NCBI GenBank assembly: GCA_026119855.1
Contig: JAOWBW010000162.1
Location: 1,059,076 to 1,123,075, forward strand
Origin: Campanula takesimana
Lineage: Eukaryota > Streptophyta > Magnoliopsida > Asterales > Campanulaceae
Reading direction: 5' to 3'
DNA: 64,000 nucleotides
Shown here: in pieces, positions 21,701-33,200 of the stretch
Layout of the letters: each line of letters opens with the position of its first letter
Numbering within the stretch: position 1 is the first letter of the stretch
Position numbers and translations under genes: made by a program
Notes under the pieces: model-generated
The model's database searches: none
Told to the model about the DNA's origin: nothing
The model's input: only the letters and a program-made list of their open reading frames with translations

Positions 21701-23206
21701 GATTGGGATCCTTATGAGTCCAAGCATGGGGATATCTTTGCGAACATTAAGGTATTACCTGCCTTAATTCAACAAATTAGGGATACTCAGAAGGATGATC
21801 CCGAGTTGATGAAGATTTCGAGTAAGATTGGGGACAAAAAGTTTGAAGAGTTTTCTCTTAGTTCTGAAGGGGTTTTGAGTTATAGAGGTCGTTTGTGTGT
21901 TCCCAATGTGGGAGGAGTAAAGCGCCCAGTTCTGGATGAGGGCCACAAGTCGAAGTATACTATTCACCCCGGGAGTACCAAGATGTATCGGGATTTGAAA
22001 CAGCATTTCTGGTGGAGTGGCATGAAGCGGGAAATAGCGGATTATGTATCGAGATGTTTGACTTGCCAACAGGTGAAAGCGGAACATCAAAGACCCGCGG
22101 GGTTACTTCAACCTCTTGAGATACCGGAATGGAAATGGGAACATGTGACGATGGATTTTGTGTCCGGATTACCGCGTACGAGAAGAAGGCATGATGCAGT
22201 TTGGGTAGTCGTAGATAGATTGACAAAGTCTTCTAATTTTCTACCTATCGAGATTAGCTATTCAATGGAAAGGCTTGCGACTTTGTATATCAACGAGATC
22301 GTGAAATTGCATGGGGTTCCAGTTAGTATTGTTTCTGATCGGGATCCTAGATTTACATCTCGGTTTTGGCAAGCATTTCAGAAGGCTTTGGGTTTCGAAT
22401 TGAGGTTTAGCACGGCTTTTCATCCACAAACCGATGGTCAATCGGAGAGAACGATTCAGATTCTTGAAGACATGTTGCGGGCTTGTTCGATCGACTTCGA
22501 TGATTCTTGGGATACTCATTTACCTTTAGTGGAGTTTGCTTATAACAACAGTTTTCAATCGAGTATCGAGATGGCTCCTTACGAAGCTTTGTATGGTAGG
22601 AAGTGTCGGTCTCCTATTTGTTGGGATGAAGTCGGGGAAGCTAAAATTTGGGGTGTCGATTTGGTTAATGATTCGGTTGAAAAGGTAAAGCTTATTCGAA
22701 ATCGTCTATTCACCGCTCAAAGTAGAGATAAGAGCTATGCCGACCACCGCAGGCGAGATCTTGAGTTTCAGTCGGGTGACTTCGTGTTTTTGAAAGTGTC
22801 TCCGAAGGTGGGAATCCGAAGGTTTGGTAAGAAGGGAAAGCTTGCTCCAAGGTTTGTTGGGCCTTTCGAGATATTGGATAAAGTTGGGAATCTTGCTTAT
22901 CGTCTTGCGTTACCGCCTTCTTTAAGCCGATTTCATAATGTGTTTCATGTTTCAGCGCTTCGTAAATATGTGTATGATCCGTCTCATGTGTTGTCAGAAG
23001 TACCGGAAGATATTGAGCCGAATATGTCTTATGAGGAGAAACCAATTCGAGTGATTGATACCAAGGTGCAAGGGTTGAGAAACAAGAGCATTGCCCTAGT
23101 CAGAGTGGTATGGAGGAATCACGAAGTTGAGGAGTCGACTTGGGAATTGCGGGATGAGATGGAACGGAAGTATCCGTGGTTGTTCGAAAATCCTGGTAAG
23201 TGTTAA
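18701..23206 (+). CDS. gag-pol polyprotein, Tekay-like chromovirus
   Basis: Single open frame of 1501 aa; a second Met at 18731 (MVGSDNEQ) may be the real start. Domains in order: retrotransposon Gag (about 80-235); two CCHC zinc knuckles (about 294-307, CNYCQKGGHSEEKC; 314-327, CLNCGQLGHFQFSC); protease with LIDPGSS (Asp 390); reverse transcriptase with YPLPHIDDLF, MPFGLTNAP and catalytic FIDD near 724; RNase H (VIYSDAS near 870, TDHQSL, VVADAISR); integrase with HHCC region (from about 1088), a CLTCQ pair, then Asp in MDF (~1151), Asp in SDRDPRF (~1213) and Glu in SERT (~1248); and a C-terminal chromodomain-like tail (about 1447-1495, VVWRNHEVEESTWE). The tail and domain order place it with Tekay/Del chromoviruses. 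No stop or frameshift, so it is possibly still active. Confidence 0.95.
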   Translation: MSVLCRYSVIMVGSDNEQGGPAEQGNAREEALAMFQGIFEAALKTMNDNNRREAPLAPRTGLEQFLRMKPTEFDGGSDVATAERWVESMEKIFEVLQSSDEDRVRFATYKLVGGAEYWWKSLKASWEEARIPHVWETFKKKFKEHFIPKVDQDRKESEFLSLEQNLLTVAEYVAKFTELARYCNYMVSTEERKTSRFVKGLKTVIRTQLTSHKFQDLQDAIDRAYQVEQDIVEHKKRTESTSVAKQGGQGKPQPHRGDSRGAQNMYSLFRGTSQGQQGNRNQGNTSGSQNNRVCNYCQKGGHSEEKCWKKQGKCLNCGQLGHFQFSCPKSKNQSVGSGTGSSSGQKRDASGKPKVQGRVFAINQHQASNASDVIGGIISMFNRRARALIDPGSSHSYVSVHFASQLSSLPESLPFVLEVSTPMGKSLVTDKILRDCDVHIREHVLLADLILLPLQDFDIILGMDWLSRYHATVDCFKKVVTFSAPNAPEFSFEAIHLSKKVHVISYLKARKLLNRGCVGFLANVLDTTKKVSSVEEVNIVREFPDVFSTEYSMPPDREIEFCLDLLPGTTPISAAPYRMAPVELKELKEQLQELLDRGFIHPSVSPWGAPVLFVKKKDGSLRLCIDYRKLNQVTIKNKYPLPHIDDLFDQLQGSVVFSKLDLRSGYHQLKIRSEDVPKTAFRSRYGHYEFLVMPFGLTNAPAVFMDMMNRVFKPYLDTFVVVFIDDILVYSKSREEHEQHLRMVLSILREKQLFAKFSKCAFWLEEVSFLGHVVSNGGISVDPSKIEAIVDWKRPESVTEIRSFLGLAGYYRRFIEGFSKIATPLTQLTRKNVPFVWEEKCQLSFDELKRRLTTAHVLVLPNGKDELVIYSDASKEGLGCVLMQNGKVIAYASRKLTPSEQNYPTHDMELAAIVFALHKWKHYLYGTKFEIFTDHQSLKYLFSQKELNNRQRRWMELLKDFDCTISYHPGKANVVADAISRKSYVASLMVREWKMLEDVRDWDPYESKHGDIFANIKVLPALIQQIRDTQKDDPELMKISSKIGDKKFEEFSLSSEGVLSYRGRLCVPNVGGVKRPVLDEGHKSKYTIHPGSTKMYRDLKQHFWWSGMKREIADYVSRCLTCQQVKAEHQRPAGLLQPLEIPEWKWEHVTMDFVSGLPRTRRRHDAVWVVVDRLTKSSNFLPIEISYSMERLATLYINEIVKLHGVPVSIVSDRDPRFTSRFWQAFQKALGFELRFSTAFHPQTDGQSERTIQILEDMLRACSIDFDDSWDTHLPLVEFAYNNSFQSSIEMAPYEALYGRKCRSPICWDEVGEAKIWGVDLVNDSVEKVKLIRNRLFTAQSRDKSYADHRRRDLEFQSGDFVFLKVSPKVGIRRFGKKGKLAPRFVGPFEILDKVGNLAYRLALPPSLSRFHNVFHVSALRKYVYDPSHVLSEVPEDIEPNMSYEEKPIRVIDTKVQGLRNKSIALVRVVWRNHEVEESTWELRDEMERKYPWLFENPGKC

Positions 23207-23227
23207 AATTCGGGTCGAATTTTCCTT

Positions 23228-23240
23228 AAGGAGGAGTGAA
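23228..23240 (+). promoter_or_regulatory. polypurine tract
   Basis: AAGGAGGAGTGAA directly precedes the 3' LTR (TGTCACGACC at 23241). It primes plus-strand synthesis in LTR retrotransposons. Confidence 0.8.
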
Positions 23241-25524
23241 TGTCACGACCCGAAACCCCGTCCCTATTTTTAGTATAAATAATTATTTATTTGTTTGTTT
23301 ACTTGCTTAACTGTTCATTTAAGTATTTATTTAATTAAAAGTTTAGGTGTGCATTTTGTGTGTTATAATACTTTATACCTAGCATTTAATTGATTTTGTG
23401 CTAGTGTAGGATAATTGGATCTTAATTGTTAGTGGGGAGTTTATTTTTAAGGGTAGTAGTGGAAGAGGGGGCCTAGGTGTAACTTTTCAAAATAATCAAC
23501 TACTCCCTCTCTTCTCCCTCACCTCCCCCTTCCCTCACCTCTCATTTCCCAGTTCTTCCTCTCCCTCCTTGTCCATAGAAAGGTAAAACTCTCCTCTTCC
23601 TTCTCTCTTCATTTCATTCATCTTCCCCCCATTTCCTCTCATTGTTCATGTTGTACCAAATGTCTAGATCGTCGCTAGGTTCGTGGGAAGCTCAATAGAA
23701 GTTGATTTGGTTGAGTTTGGATTCCTTTGAGGTAAGTTACTAAGCCCCCCCTTTAGCTTAAAATTGGTCATTTATGTTTGGTGTGAACATTGGATGATGA
23801 TTTCATGTTTAGTTGTGAATTTAAATGTTGATTTGTACCTTGGATCATCTTTGGTGAATTTTGGGTAATGTTGAGCTTTAACCTTGGTTTGGATCCTTAG
23901 TTGATGTTATTTGAGTTCTTGTAGACTTCTATGTTATGTTGAGTGCTTAGGTATGCAAAAAGAAGGGTTAAATTCGTTGGGTACAAAGTTGGGTTGATTT
24001 GGGTAAGAATTTTGGGGAAGAACCCAGGAGTTTCTGCAGATTTCTCTGTGCGTCGAAGGAGGCGCGCGCTTCCTCTGGAATGAGGCGCGCGCACCCTCAA
24101 TCTTTCTTTTGGCTATGTCCTTCTGGTCTAAGGAGGCGTGCGCATCCCTTTTGGGGAGGCGTGCGCATCCTTGCTTCCCATTTGATTAAGGTTCCTTCTG
24201 ATATCAGGAGGCGTGCGCACCCCCTTTGTATGAGGCGCGCGCTTCCCCTCCCCTGTTCTGATAATTTCTCGTTTCTCGTTCAATCTTCGGTAAGTCATAA
24301 CTTCCTCACCCGGACTCCGTTCTAGTTGTGTAAGCTATCGTTTTAAAGCTCCTTTTGAGTACTCCGAGATGAGCGGGTTTATTAAATGAAATGTCTAAGT
24401 ATTGGTTGGGAGTGTTGGTTTGGGTCCGTTCGTGATCATGTTTGTAATGTGTTAAGGTGTGTAACCACTGTGCTCTTTTTGAGTAACTTCAAGTGTGATG
24501 TTGTATTGATTGATCTCTTCATGAGAATTAGTTTGAATCCTTTGTGATGAATTTGGCTTGGTTCCCTACTTTGGAATCATTGCCCCGTTGTTGTTTCAAG
24601 CGAGTATTTATTACTATGTGCTTGTATAGAGTCCAGCTGGCATTGTTGTGTTTGTTTTGGGCAGTGATGTATATTATAATGGCACGAGCCGAGTCCAATA
24701 TAATGTACTTCACTGGTAACCCAGTTTCCCCATGTTCAGTGGCCTTGAGTGGGATGCCCCTTCCCGTGATCGTGGTTGGGATGAGCTAGCTCCTTCGGTG
24801 AGTATTCTAGCTATTCGCGTGGGGGGATGACTATGTGTTGTTTCTCCCACTTCTGGTTGTTGTTGTTACTTGGTTCCGGAACCGGCTTCAGCTCGTTCAT
24901 GCTGCTCAACGGACTCTTCTCAAAGGATGGTGTTCCGTTTATAGAACCTTGACTCAGTATCCACTTATGAGTGTTTATTTCCGCATTATGTGTTATGTGA
25001 TGAGTGGACTGTATCTTTTGTGTTATATGCATAGGTGACTGCCTATTGATTGTTCCTTTGTGATTATCATGTTGGCATGAAATGTAGTTGCATATTAGTA
25101 GCTTACTGAGATTTTATCTCACCCCTTATTTGTTTACTGTTTTAGATAAGGGCGTGCATCCGGGATAGGTCACTTATCACAAGGAAGGCGTCGAGGTGGT
25201 AATTTCTTTTGGGGTATGTTTGTAAAGGCTACATTATGTAAATGTATAACCTTATTGGGTAGTGTATCCGTGACTTGATCTTGTAACACCTATTTTGGAT
25301 AACGTTGGTGTTCACTCTTTTGTATAAGTGAATGTAGGCCTTCGTGCCAAGTATTTTAGTTGTGAAAGTTATTTGAAAGTTAAGTGGAGGTTTTGCACTC
25401 CAAAATGGATTTCGTTTATCTTTATGATAGTTTTTCGAAAAGTTTTGTTAAATGTGATTTATGACGTCTTCCGTGCGCGTCCCGAGCGTGGGGCCATGTA
25501 GGACCACGGGTACGGGGCGCGACA
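23241..25524 (+). repeat. 3' LTR of Tekay-like element
   Basis: TGTCACGACCCGAAACCCC to GGTACGGGGCGCGACA, 2284 bases, nearly identical to 16335-18620, with the same cluster of AGGCGYGCGC motifs at about 24059-24245. Confidence 0.93.
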
Positions 25525-25630
25525 CACGCGGTATGTTCGTCGCCGTCGTCATCCTCCTCATTAGGATCATAAACCTCCTCGCAATCACCATCATCATCAT
25601 CAGCACACCGATGGCCAATGTCAAATAGGC
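25525..25630 (-). pseudogene. zinc-knuckle/acidic linker piece of outer Ty3 element
   Basis: On the minus strand the piece encodes GHRC (the end of a CCHC knuckle) followed by a run of Asp and Glu. It continues into the protease segment beyond the 9.2-kb insertion, from which it is separated by the CACGC target duplication. Its right edge, at about 25630, joins a second partial gag copy in an unexpected way (see findings). Confidence 0.65.
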
Positions 25631-26176
25631 TGCCAATTGTTACGAATTTGCTGTCTCGTCACTTGCGTCCACCACGCAGAAGCATCCCCACGTAATTTAT
25701 ATGCAACATAAGGAACTTTACGATCTTCCTCAGTTTGCATTAAATCAAAGAATTTTTCAACTTCAGAAAGCCAATCCATAAAATCTTCAGTATTCAACTC
25801 ACCAGAGGAGAACGGTATATCAGCCCGAATCTTGGGTCGTTGATCTGCAGGAGGCACTACCCTGGCCTCATAAAAACCACTATCTCGGAAATCCCCTTGA
25901 ACCGGATCTTCGCGGCGGAGGTGTTCCCCACGAGGATCTGCCCGAATTCTAGGGTTTTCGTTGTTACGCCCACCAAGACCAGTCGCTAATACTGCCAGAA
26001 GTTCAGTATGACGAGCTGCTGCTTCTTGTGACGCGGTAGTAGTTGCCTGTGCTAGTTGTGCCTGAGATTCAGAAAGTTGTCTCATACTATCTTGCATACT
26101 GGTTGTCAAAGCGGCGATAAGGTCCTTGATATCATCGTTGGCCATCGTCCAAGGATCGTCATTTTCTGATACCAAT
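25631..26176 (-). pseudogene. second, partial gag copy in the outer Ty3 element
   Basis: The minus-strand frame, starting just after a primer-site-like TTGGTATCAGAAAA, encodes a Ty3-type Gag N-terminal part: a Ser/Gln-rich helix (SMQDSMRQLSESQAQLAQ), then the conserved DWLSEVEKFFDLMQ and YVAYKLRGDASAWW. It stops after NNWQPI and then runs into the zinc-knuckle piece. The same region is present once more as 38174-38528 plus 26701-26910, so this is a duplication within the element. This copy lacks the in-frame stop that the other copy has at the homologous spot (about 26737). Confidence 0.8.
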
Positions 26177-26260
26177 TGATGTAATAGGGTTGTTGCAGCG
26201 GAATAACAATAAAATAAAAGGATAGGCAATTAATTGAATCAACGAATTAATTGACCCAAT
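26177..26260 (-). repeat. internal 84-bp piece of the outer element's LTR end
   Basis: TGATGTAATAGGGTTGTTGC to TTGACCCAAT matches the first ~84 bases (plus-strand orientation) of the LTRs at 15146 and 38530. It is followed on its gag side by the primer-site sequence. It lies inside the element, not at its end. Confidence 0.85.
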
Positions 26261-26910
26261 CACGGGGGTTACATGTTTACCATCATCATTCCTAGTACCC
26301 GAAGCTGCAGTATGTGTATTATCCGTAGCAGGAAAAATCACAGAAGGTTGACTCTTGCTACTGTTCGACGTGCCCTCTCCAAATTTTCTATATGGTGCCA
26401 GAATGAAATGTAGAGGACAACTGGCGTTCCACCTTTTTCGCTCTGGTGATAGTTTCACTGAGTGAATGAGTAGTAAATAAGTCTACCTGATTTCGGATGG
26501 GAGGATGAAGACCCTCGATAAAGCGTGCGACTTGAAGAGATTCTGTTTCATTCACATCCCTGCGGGCGGAACGGGTATAAAAATCGTGAGCATATTCATC
26601 GACTGTCCGGTTACCCTGTTTACACTTCAAAAATTGACGATAAATTTCCTGATCAAAATCGTCGGGTAGAAAACGGTCCTTCAGTGTAGTCTTCATGTCT
26701 ATCCAACGTCGAATAGGCTGCCAATTGTTACGAATTCACTGTCTCGTCACTTGCGTCCACCACGCAGAAGCACCCCCACGTAATTTATATGCAACATAAG
26801 GAACTTTACGATCATCCTCAGTTTGCATTAAATCAAAGAATTTCTCAACTTCAGAAAGCCAATCCATAAAATCTTCAATATTCAACTCACTGGAGAAAAA
26901 CGGTATATCA
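26261..26910 (-). pseudogene. gag C-terminal half of outer Ty3 element
   Basis: The minus strand encodes the rest of the interrupted Gag: DFMDWLSEVEKFFDL, then DFDQEIYRQFLKCKQGNRTV and ARFIEGLHPPIRNQVDLF (typical retrotransposon Gag). It carries an in-frame TGA near 26737 and a frameshift near 26405; the other frame then gives a Ser/Thr-rich linker. At 26906-26910 it meets the copia insertion (TSD TATCA); its N-terminal half resumes at 38174. Confidence 0.8.
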
Positions 26911-27423
26911 TGTTGGGAATTTAGTGGTACCCTTTTGCAATCTAGATAAAGAACAACAAACCCACAAGCACAATAATGAGAGAATCACACACACAAGAAT
27001 ACAAGAATTGTTTACCCGGTTCATTCAACACATGAACTACGTCCGGGGGCAATTGCCAAGTCAATATATTATTAGACACCTTCTAATATGTTGCTACAAT
27101 GTGTCCTAGGTTGTGACTATGCTTATATAGCAGTACAAGGAAGATCTAAATCAAATTAAGAAGAGATTGTGTCAAAATAGGAAACAAATCAGCCCAGCCG
27201 CATACCAAGCGCCCGCTTGGGTCTAGGCGAGCGCCCGCTTGAATTAATTTCCCTAAGGCGGATCAACTCACTGTCCACTTGAGCGCCCGCCTGGTCCAGG
27301 GCAAGCGCCCGCCTTCTCCTCCGCCAGGAACTCCACCTCCGGTTTGAACCCTTTTTGATCTCCACCAACTCCCCCGACTTAGACTCCTTTTCTTCCTCAT
27401 AGTTTAGGACTCCAATCCTAACA
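26911..27423 (-). repeat. 3' LTR of copia element (left copy)
   Basis: TGTTGGGAATTTAGTGGTAC to ACTCCAATCCTAACA. Next to it on the internal side lies the polypurine tract (minus strand CCAGGTGGGAGAT). It carries a cluster of GAGCGCCCGC-type motifs at 27205-27315. Confidence 0.88.
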
Positions 27424-27908
27424 ATCTCCCACCTGGAGACTAAACTCATAAGCATAGAAACACCCATCAACTCCCACCACGGAGTGAAACCTTTGAACAC
27501 ATTTTACTCCTATATTGACTTGACATTACCGAGCCTCCCGCTCAAGTACTAAGGCGAGTTGAAACCAAGCGACGTTTCAACCTCTCCGTGTTAGATAGTT
27601 CTTGCCTCCCCAAATCAGCTTCTACCTTGATTTCTCTCCGCAAGTCTAACTTCGCCTTCTCCCTCCAGACCCACCTTCCTCGTAATGCTTCCCCTTGAAA
27701 CTTGGGCACACCTTGTTTCTTGCATCGTCTTTTCTTGGTCTGAACACGCTCTCTGTTAGGGCACTTGGACTTCCACACCGCGTTGATCAACTTTGTGTCC
27801 CTCTCCCCCCTAACATACCATTTCTTGATGTCTCTCCTTTCTACACCAATAGGCCGGTTCTTTAGCCTCTTGCTCCCACCCGAGCGAATGTCGACATTGT
27901 AGGTAGAG
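27424..27908 (-). pseudogene. 3' internal tail of copia element
   Basis: From the TAGAG insertion site towards the LTR the minus strand has an open stretch rich in Lys and Arg (for example KTKKRRCKK-like runs near 27720) that ends about 120 bases from the LTR. It shows none of the integrase, RT or RNase H motifs expected after a copia protease. Product unrecognised; probably what remains after a large internal deletion or a fused sequence. Confidence 0.4.
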
Positions 27909-30264
27909 TGTCACGCCCCGGAAATCAATAATCCCATATATATAAAATTTACATAATATGCAACTCCAAAATACTAAATACCAAACTTGGCGCGTGAATC
28001 CAACCCTCAATCCAATACCATCAAATAACACCTCAACGAGATTACAACTCGGAGACAACTTACAAAGGCGAAAGAAAGAACATCTAGCAGCAGATATAAC
28101 CAAAGTACAACCGGACATACATACTTTAAACGACCACGATCTCAACGAATGATATACAAAAGCGCCATGGAGCATTACCCTAAGAGAAGGTAACCTGCTC
28201 GACCGATCTCAGCCACATTCGATCTCACAACGTACTATCACTTGCTTCCTGGGGGGGGGTAAGGAAACAAAGATAAAAAGAAACGGGGTGAGATAAATCT
28301 CAGTAAGTTACTACATTAACTACATGATATGCATACATGTAAGTATGAACAAGAAATAACATCACGTATCACGTATCATCAAGTAGCATACAACACGGGT
28401 AGTTATACCAACCCATTATGCAACATATAAAGCGGAAGCACACATTACAAAAGATATTTCTTGCACCTTATTCCTCCAACCCATTCATATACCATAACTG
28501 ACGATGTTGCAGTCGTTGAAGTCAGCTCTCATATTTGATGTAGCTTCACAATATTGGTGGAGACCTGTTACCCAGTACCCCAACCCAAGAACAATTAAAA
28601 GCTATCTAACTATTGTGCATGATTGCTCCAATAATTAGGGAAGCAAGGCCCTTACTTTGGCCAAAAGTAAGAGCAACGGCCACAGATGCATAGGCCTACG
28701 TTTATTGCTAAGCCCCAGCTCTCACAATATGCGGAAACCTATACACCCCCGACAAGTAAACCAGCTGGACACACATAAAATTCACACAAGTAGTATTTAC
28801 TTGATTGAAATACGGGAAACAAATTTCAACTTGGGGCAAATCCAAAAGTAGTGGACTAGCCCTTTTTCTTTAATAATGTGGCATGTAATCATTGCACATT
28901 CACAGGTACGCATTTAGCACATTAAGTGTCTAAAATAATCTCCATACAATCATCATAGTCAAATAATTGTTAACTATTCCATTCACAATTTGAATTCGTA
29001 CTCCTAGGTACATTCCTAAGATAATACACATTAAACACACCCATTATTGGCCACTCTTCGGAGCTACTTAGCTCACAATACGCTTATCTAGATATTCGAG
29101 GTCAACCCCTAGGTTCTAGACCAAGTCGGAACCTAAACACATTGATTCTAGGATTTATCAGTTTTTCAGGACACTGTGCGGTCGCCCGGAATGATCTGTG
29201 CGGTCGCACACTTTGGTATTTTCCAAGAACAAAACCTTTCAGAAGATTGTGCGGTCGCACACCCAAACTGGGCGGCCGCACAACTCCATCGAACTACCAG
29301 GAATTTCCTCCTTTCATCCTAACACTCAAACTCAACATTGTTGACTCAACCTAGTTTCAATTCAAGAACCAAATACATATAGAGAGTGATATCAAAGTTA
29401 ACAAATGGTACTTGTGGTCCATTACTACTCATCCAACCCGGATTTCACCTGTAATTCACAATATCTAATTTGTATAATGAAGTCTAAAAATGACCTCTAA
29501 GCTTATAAAAGCTTTCCATAACAACAACAATTTATCCTAAAACTACCCAAAACACAATTAAATTCCAAACTTCCTATAAACCAACAATTAACAACCCAAG
29601 CATCATAGATCATAATTATGAGTGTTAATATACAAGAAAAGGGGTAAGTAACTTACTTGCTACAAAAATAGAACCGAAAATAATACCGATGACATTTTTT
29701 TCTGAATAGCCGGATTTGATCTACTCGATGCCACGAACATTTTGGTGAAGTCGGATCTTGAAACAAATAAATATTGAAGGAGTAATTGAAGAGAGAGTGG
29801 ATGAACTCTTCGTAGAACAGAAGGAGTAGAGAGGGGAAATCTTCCCAGAGAAAGAAAGAAAAAGAAAGAAAAGGGAAAGTGTGGGTGTCGGCAGAGAGAG
29901 AGGGAGAAAATGGTTTATATAATTTCCATGTTACACTTAGGCCCCTCCAAGATTAACCAATTACATTTAAACCCCAAGGTTTCGACTTTAACATTTAAAC
30001 CCCTTGCCATAAATCACAAATACTAACTCAACTATTTTAGCTTCTACTCAAGCTAATAAATCTTTTTGCAACTAAAATATTTTTATTCAACATTTTACTA
30101 GAATCAAATAAGTCTTTTTTTTTTAAAAAAAAATAATCAAACTGACAAAATTAAGTTATAAGATAATATTCAGTGTAAAATTTATATAAAATTGGGACGG
30201 TTCGTCACCCATAAATGCTCAACTTATTACTAAAAAAATAGTGCCGGGGTTTCGGGTCGTTACA
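27909..30264 (-). repeat. 3' LTR of LARD-like element (left copy)
   Basis: TGTCACGCCCCGGAAATCAA to GGGTTTCGGGTCGTTACA on plus. It includes five GTGCGGTCGCAC-type dyads at 29174-29283. Frames at 27958 and 28657 recur in the partner LTR and are not genes. Confidence 0.9.
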
Positions 30265-33200
30265 TTCTACCCCCCTTAAAAAGATTTCGTCCGCGAATTC
30301 ACCTATCACTTATTATAACACGTAGTCATATCGAGGCTACATATATATCAATACTCATATAGCAAGTACTAATCACAATCAAGGACTTATTAAATATTTC
30401 GGACATAGTCTCCATAAATCCAACTTAAACCCCAAATCCAATTTCCATTAATTGGTATCAATTTCACTAATCATTTGTTTTCTCACTTTCATAAACTCCG
30501 AAACTCTCATTCTTAACTGAATAAAACATGCCCAAGAGTATTCATGAAATCCATTAAACCACTATGGATGTCTATTTTCCCACTTTTTGTCTGTTTCTTC
30601 TATAATCACCTCCATTTCACGAGTTTCCTTAATACTTTCACAAGATATAGTTTTACTTAAAACTTGTTCCTTTGCATCAACTATTTTTACAAATAATTCT
30701 TTCAAGAAAACTAAATTCCTCACTTGATCTTAAGATCTCGTTTCCGGTTAGCAGTATTACTTGTTTACCAATCATAAATAATCTATTTCTGATTAGCATT
30801 AAGCTCTTAATCAATCCCTTAAATCATCAATACCCATAAGTTTTATTTTTCCATCATCCCAATAGTATTTGGAATCAACTCCACACACGTAGTATATCCT
30901 TATAAGTATATATCTCGGTCCCAAGGATTTCCTAATATTATAACAAGACCCAAATAAATATCCATAACACTCGGAAAATTTTATTAAGATCAAGATGTAC
31001 CATAATGGTCTCTGTCATATATCATCTCCACAAGCATCCTAAAGGATTTCCTAATATCATACCAATTATTGTCACCCACGAATTCATTTATATACATGAA
31101 AAATTATCGTTATCAACTACTCAATCAAATATGATTCCTCAAATTCATCCCAATATATTTTGTTTCTAATCGAATGGTAACTTACTTGGTCTCGTGACTC
31201 TCTTTAAGTACCTCTAGTCAAATTTCCACTACACGTGTTTCATTCGACTAAGTCAAATCTTCCAACATCTTCCATTCAGCGGTACCCAACATGATGTACA
31301 CATTTACATGTTCAGTAATTTCACTAATACACTCATCCTTCTTATGCGAGAAAACACAATACAGTCATAATATTTGAATTTCTCCGTCCCACTTGCCTTA
31401 TCTCATATTTATCTTTTCTAACGAAATATATCCATCAATTAGGAAATATATCCATCAATTATTGGTAGTCTAATAACATAACATTTCGAACTTGGTTCTC
31501 AAAAGGAAACTCTAATCTGCTAGGGTAATCTCAATAAAATCACAATCAATCCCAAGTCATAGATAGTTCTATTTATCAAGAGTTAATCATCGAAACATAT
31601 ACACACACGATTTTACCTTGAATCGTTAAATACCTCAATCCCTATTTAGAAGCATCACTATAGATAATGGATTTATCAATTTTTAATATAATGGGAAACT
31701 TAGCATATTTCCAAGAAAACATTAACACTGGTCATACTTTTAACAGTAATAACAATCAAATCCACAAAACAATATCAATGCTAAAATTATCATAATTCAT
31801 CATTTCAATATCGAAGACTAACTCACGTTTATCAATCTTACTAAAGTCAATTAAATCCCAATAATATGCGGATCTCAGTTTAAGTATTCTTTCCACTTGT
31901 AAAGATCAATCAATATCTGAAATAAATCATTTCAAAACAATACATCCTCTAACTCTTGCTATATCTTGCAAACCATTGCTTCTTTCAAGTAATTTCAATA
32001 GATTTTCCCCAATGGATATTAATTCTCACTCTAATACGTGCTCGGACTTATTTCTCACGATATATCTAAGATTCACACTATTCAATATATCTCTACGGTT
32101 CGACTGAACCAAGACTCGGATTTTGGGAACAGTATAAAGGAAATCATCTTATGAAAATGAGATCACTGCAAAGGTCTTGAAAATATATTCAATTTAGACA
32201 CTTGAATCATCAAATTTCAATTTAAAATGAATAACTTACGATCATTTGAAATTTACTAATTTTCCAAATCTGTAAATACTTCAATAGCACAGAAACTGAA
32301 ATTCGGTGGCTGTTCCACGCATATTTAAATTTAAAGAATCACTCAAACGGAAATCTCTCGAAAAGATGATCAATTTAGGTTCAAGAATCACTTTATTCCG
32401 ATTTCAAATAAATAAGTGACTAAACACAAATTCACCAAGTTTTCGAAACTACACGAGAACTGGTCTGAAACCTCGACAACTCAATGACCAAAATGAAATA
32501 TCCGAAAATACTCATCTTTGTGTTTTCCCACAAATCTCAGTAACACTTTTCTTTCATAAAAATTAATATAACTTCTCACAGAAGATGCATTCACTTAAAA
32601 TCAACAGTCAAATGGCCAACTAATCATAATTTCAATTAAACCCGTTTAAAATCATACTTTCATGTTAAGTCACTTCACTCACACCTATTTCAACTCATCC
32701 TATGACTCAGGTTCCAATCGATCCAATGACATATTGTACTTATTATAAAATATACCCATTCTACTTCTAAGCAAAGTCACACTTATCAGTAGAGGAATCT
32801 TCACCATCTACCGATGGCAACCAAGAAATTCACGACGTGCAGAAAGCTAGGTCGTACCACTTATTTCACCAATACCCCGTATAGATAACATAACTAAATC
32901 AACTCATAACCTTTAGCGTGTTATCGCCCACAATTCTATCGGGTTTCTTATATATACCGATAGTGATACTGGAACATGGAAAATACAACGAGGAAACACA
33001 AGTGAAACGTTTAAAAGAAATAAACACCCAACACTCTTTAGAACCCACCAAGAGCAACCGAAGAGAAAATCCATCTTCTATTAAATACCAAGGACTCAAA
33101 TACATCCCAAAATCTGAATTTATCTCACAATGGGGTTTAGATAGGCTAAATGGAGCACTCCTCCATTCCATAGACAATGCATGTACAAGAACAATACATG

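Larger units (their letters stand above)
16335..25524 (+). mobile_element. intact Tekay-like Ty3 chromovirus retrotransposon
   Basis: Full-length element of 9190 bases flanked by CACGC (16330-16334 and 25525-25529). It has two 2.28-kb LTRs, a tRNA-iMet primer site, one uninterrupted gag-pol frame of 1501 codons and a polypurine tract. By eye the LTRs differ by about 9 substitutions and 2 one-base indels over about 2284 bases (about 99.6% identity), so insertion was recent. The only obvious terminal defect is TA instead of TG at the start of the 5' LTR. It sits inside the outer gag-protease element. Confidence 0.95.
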
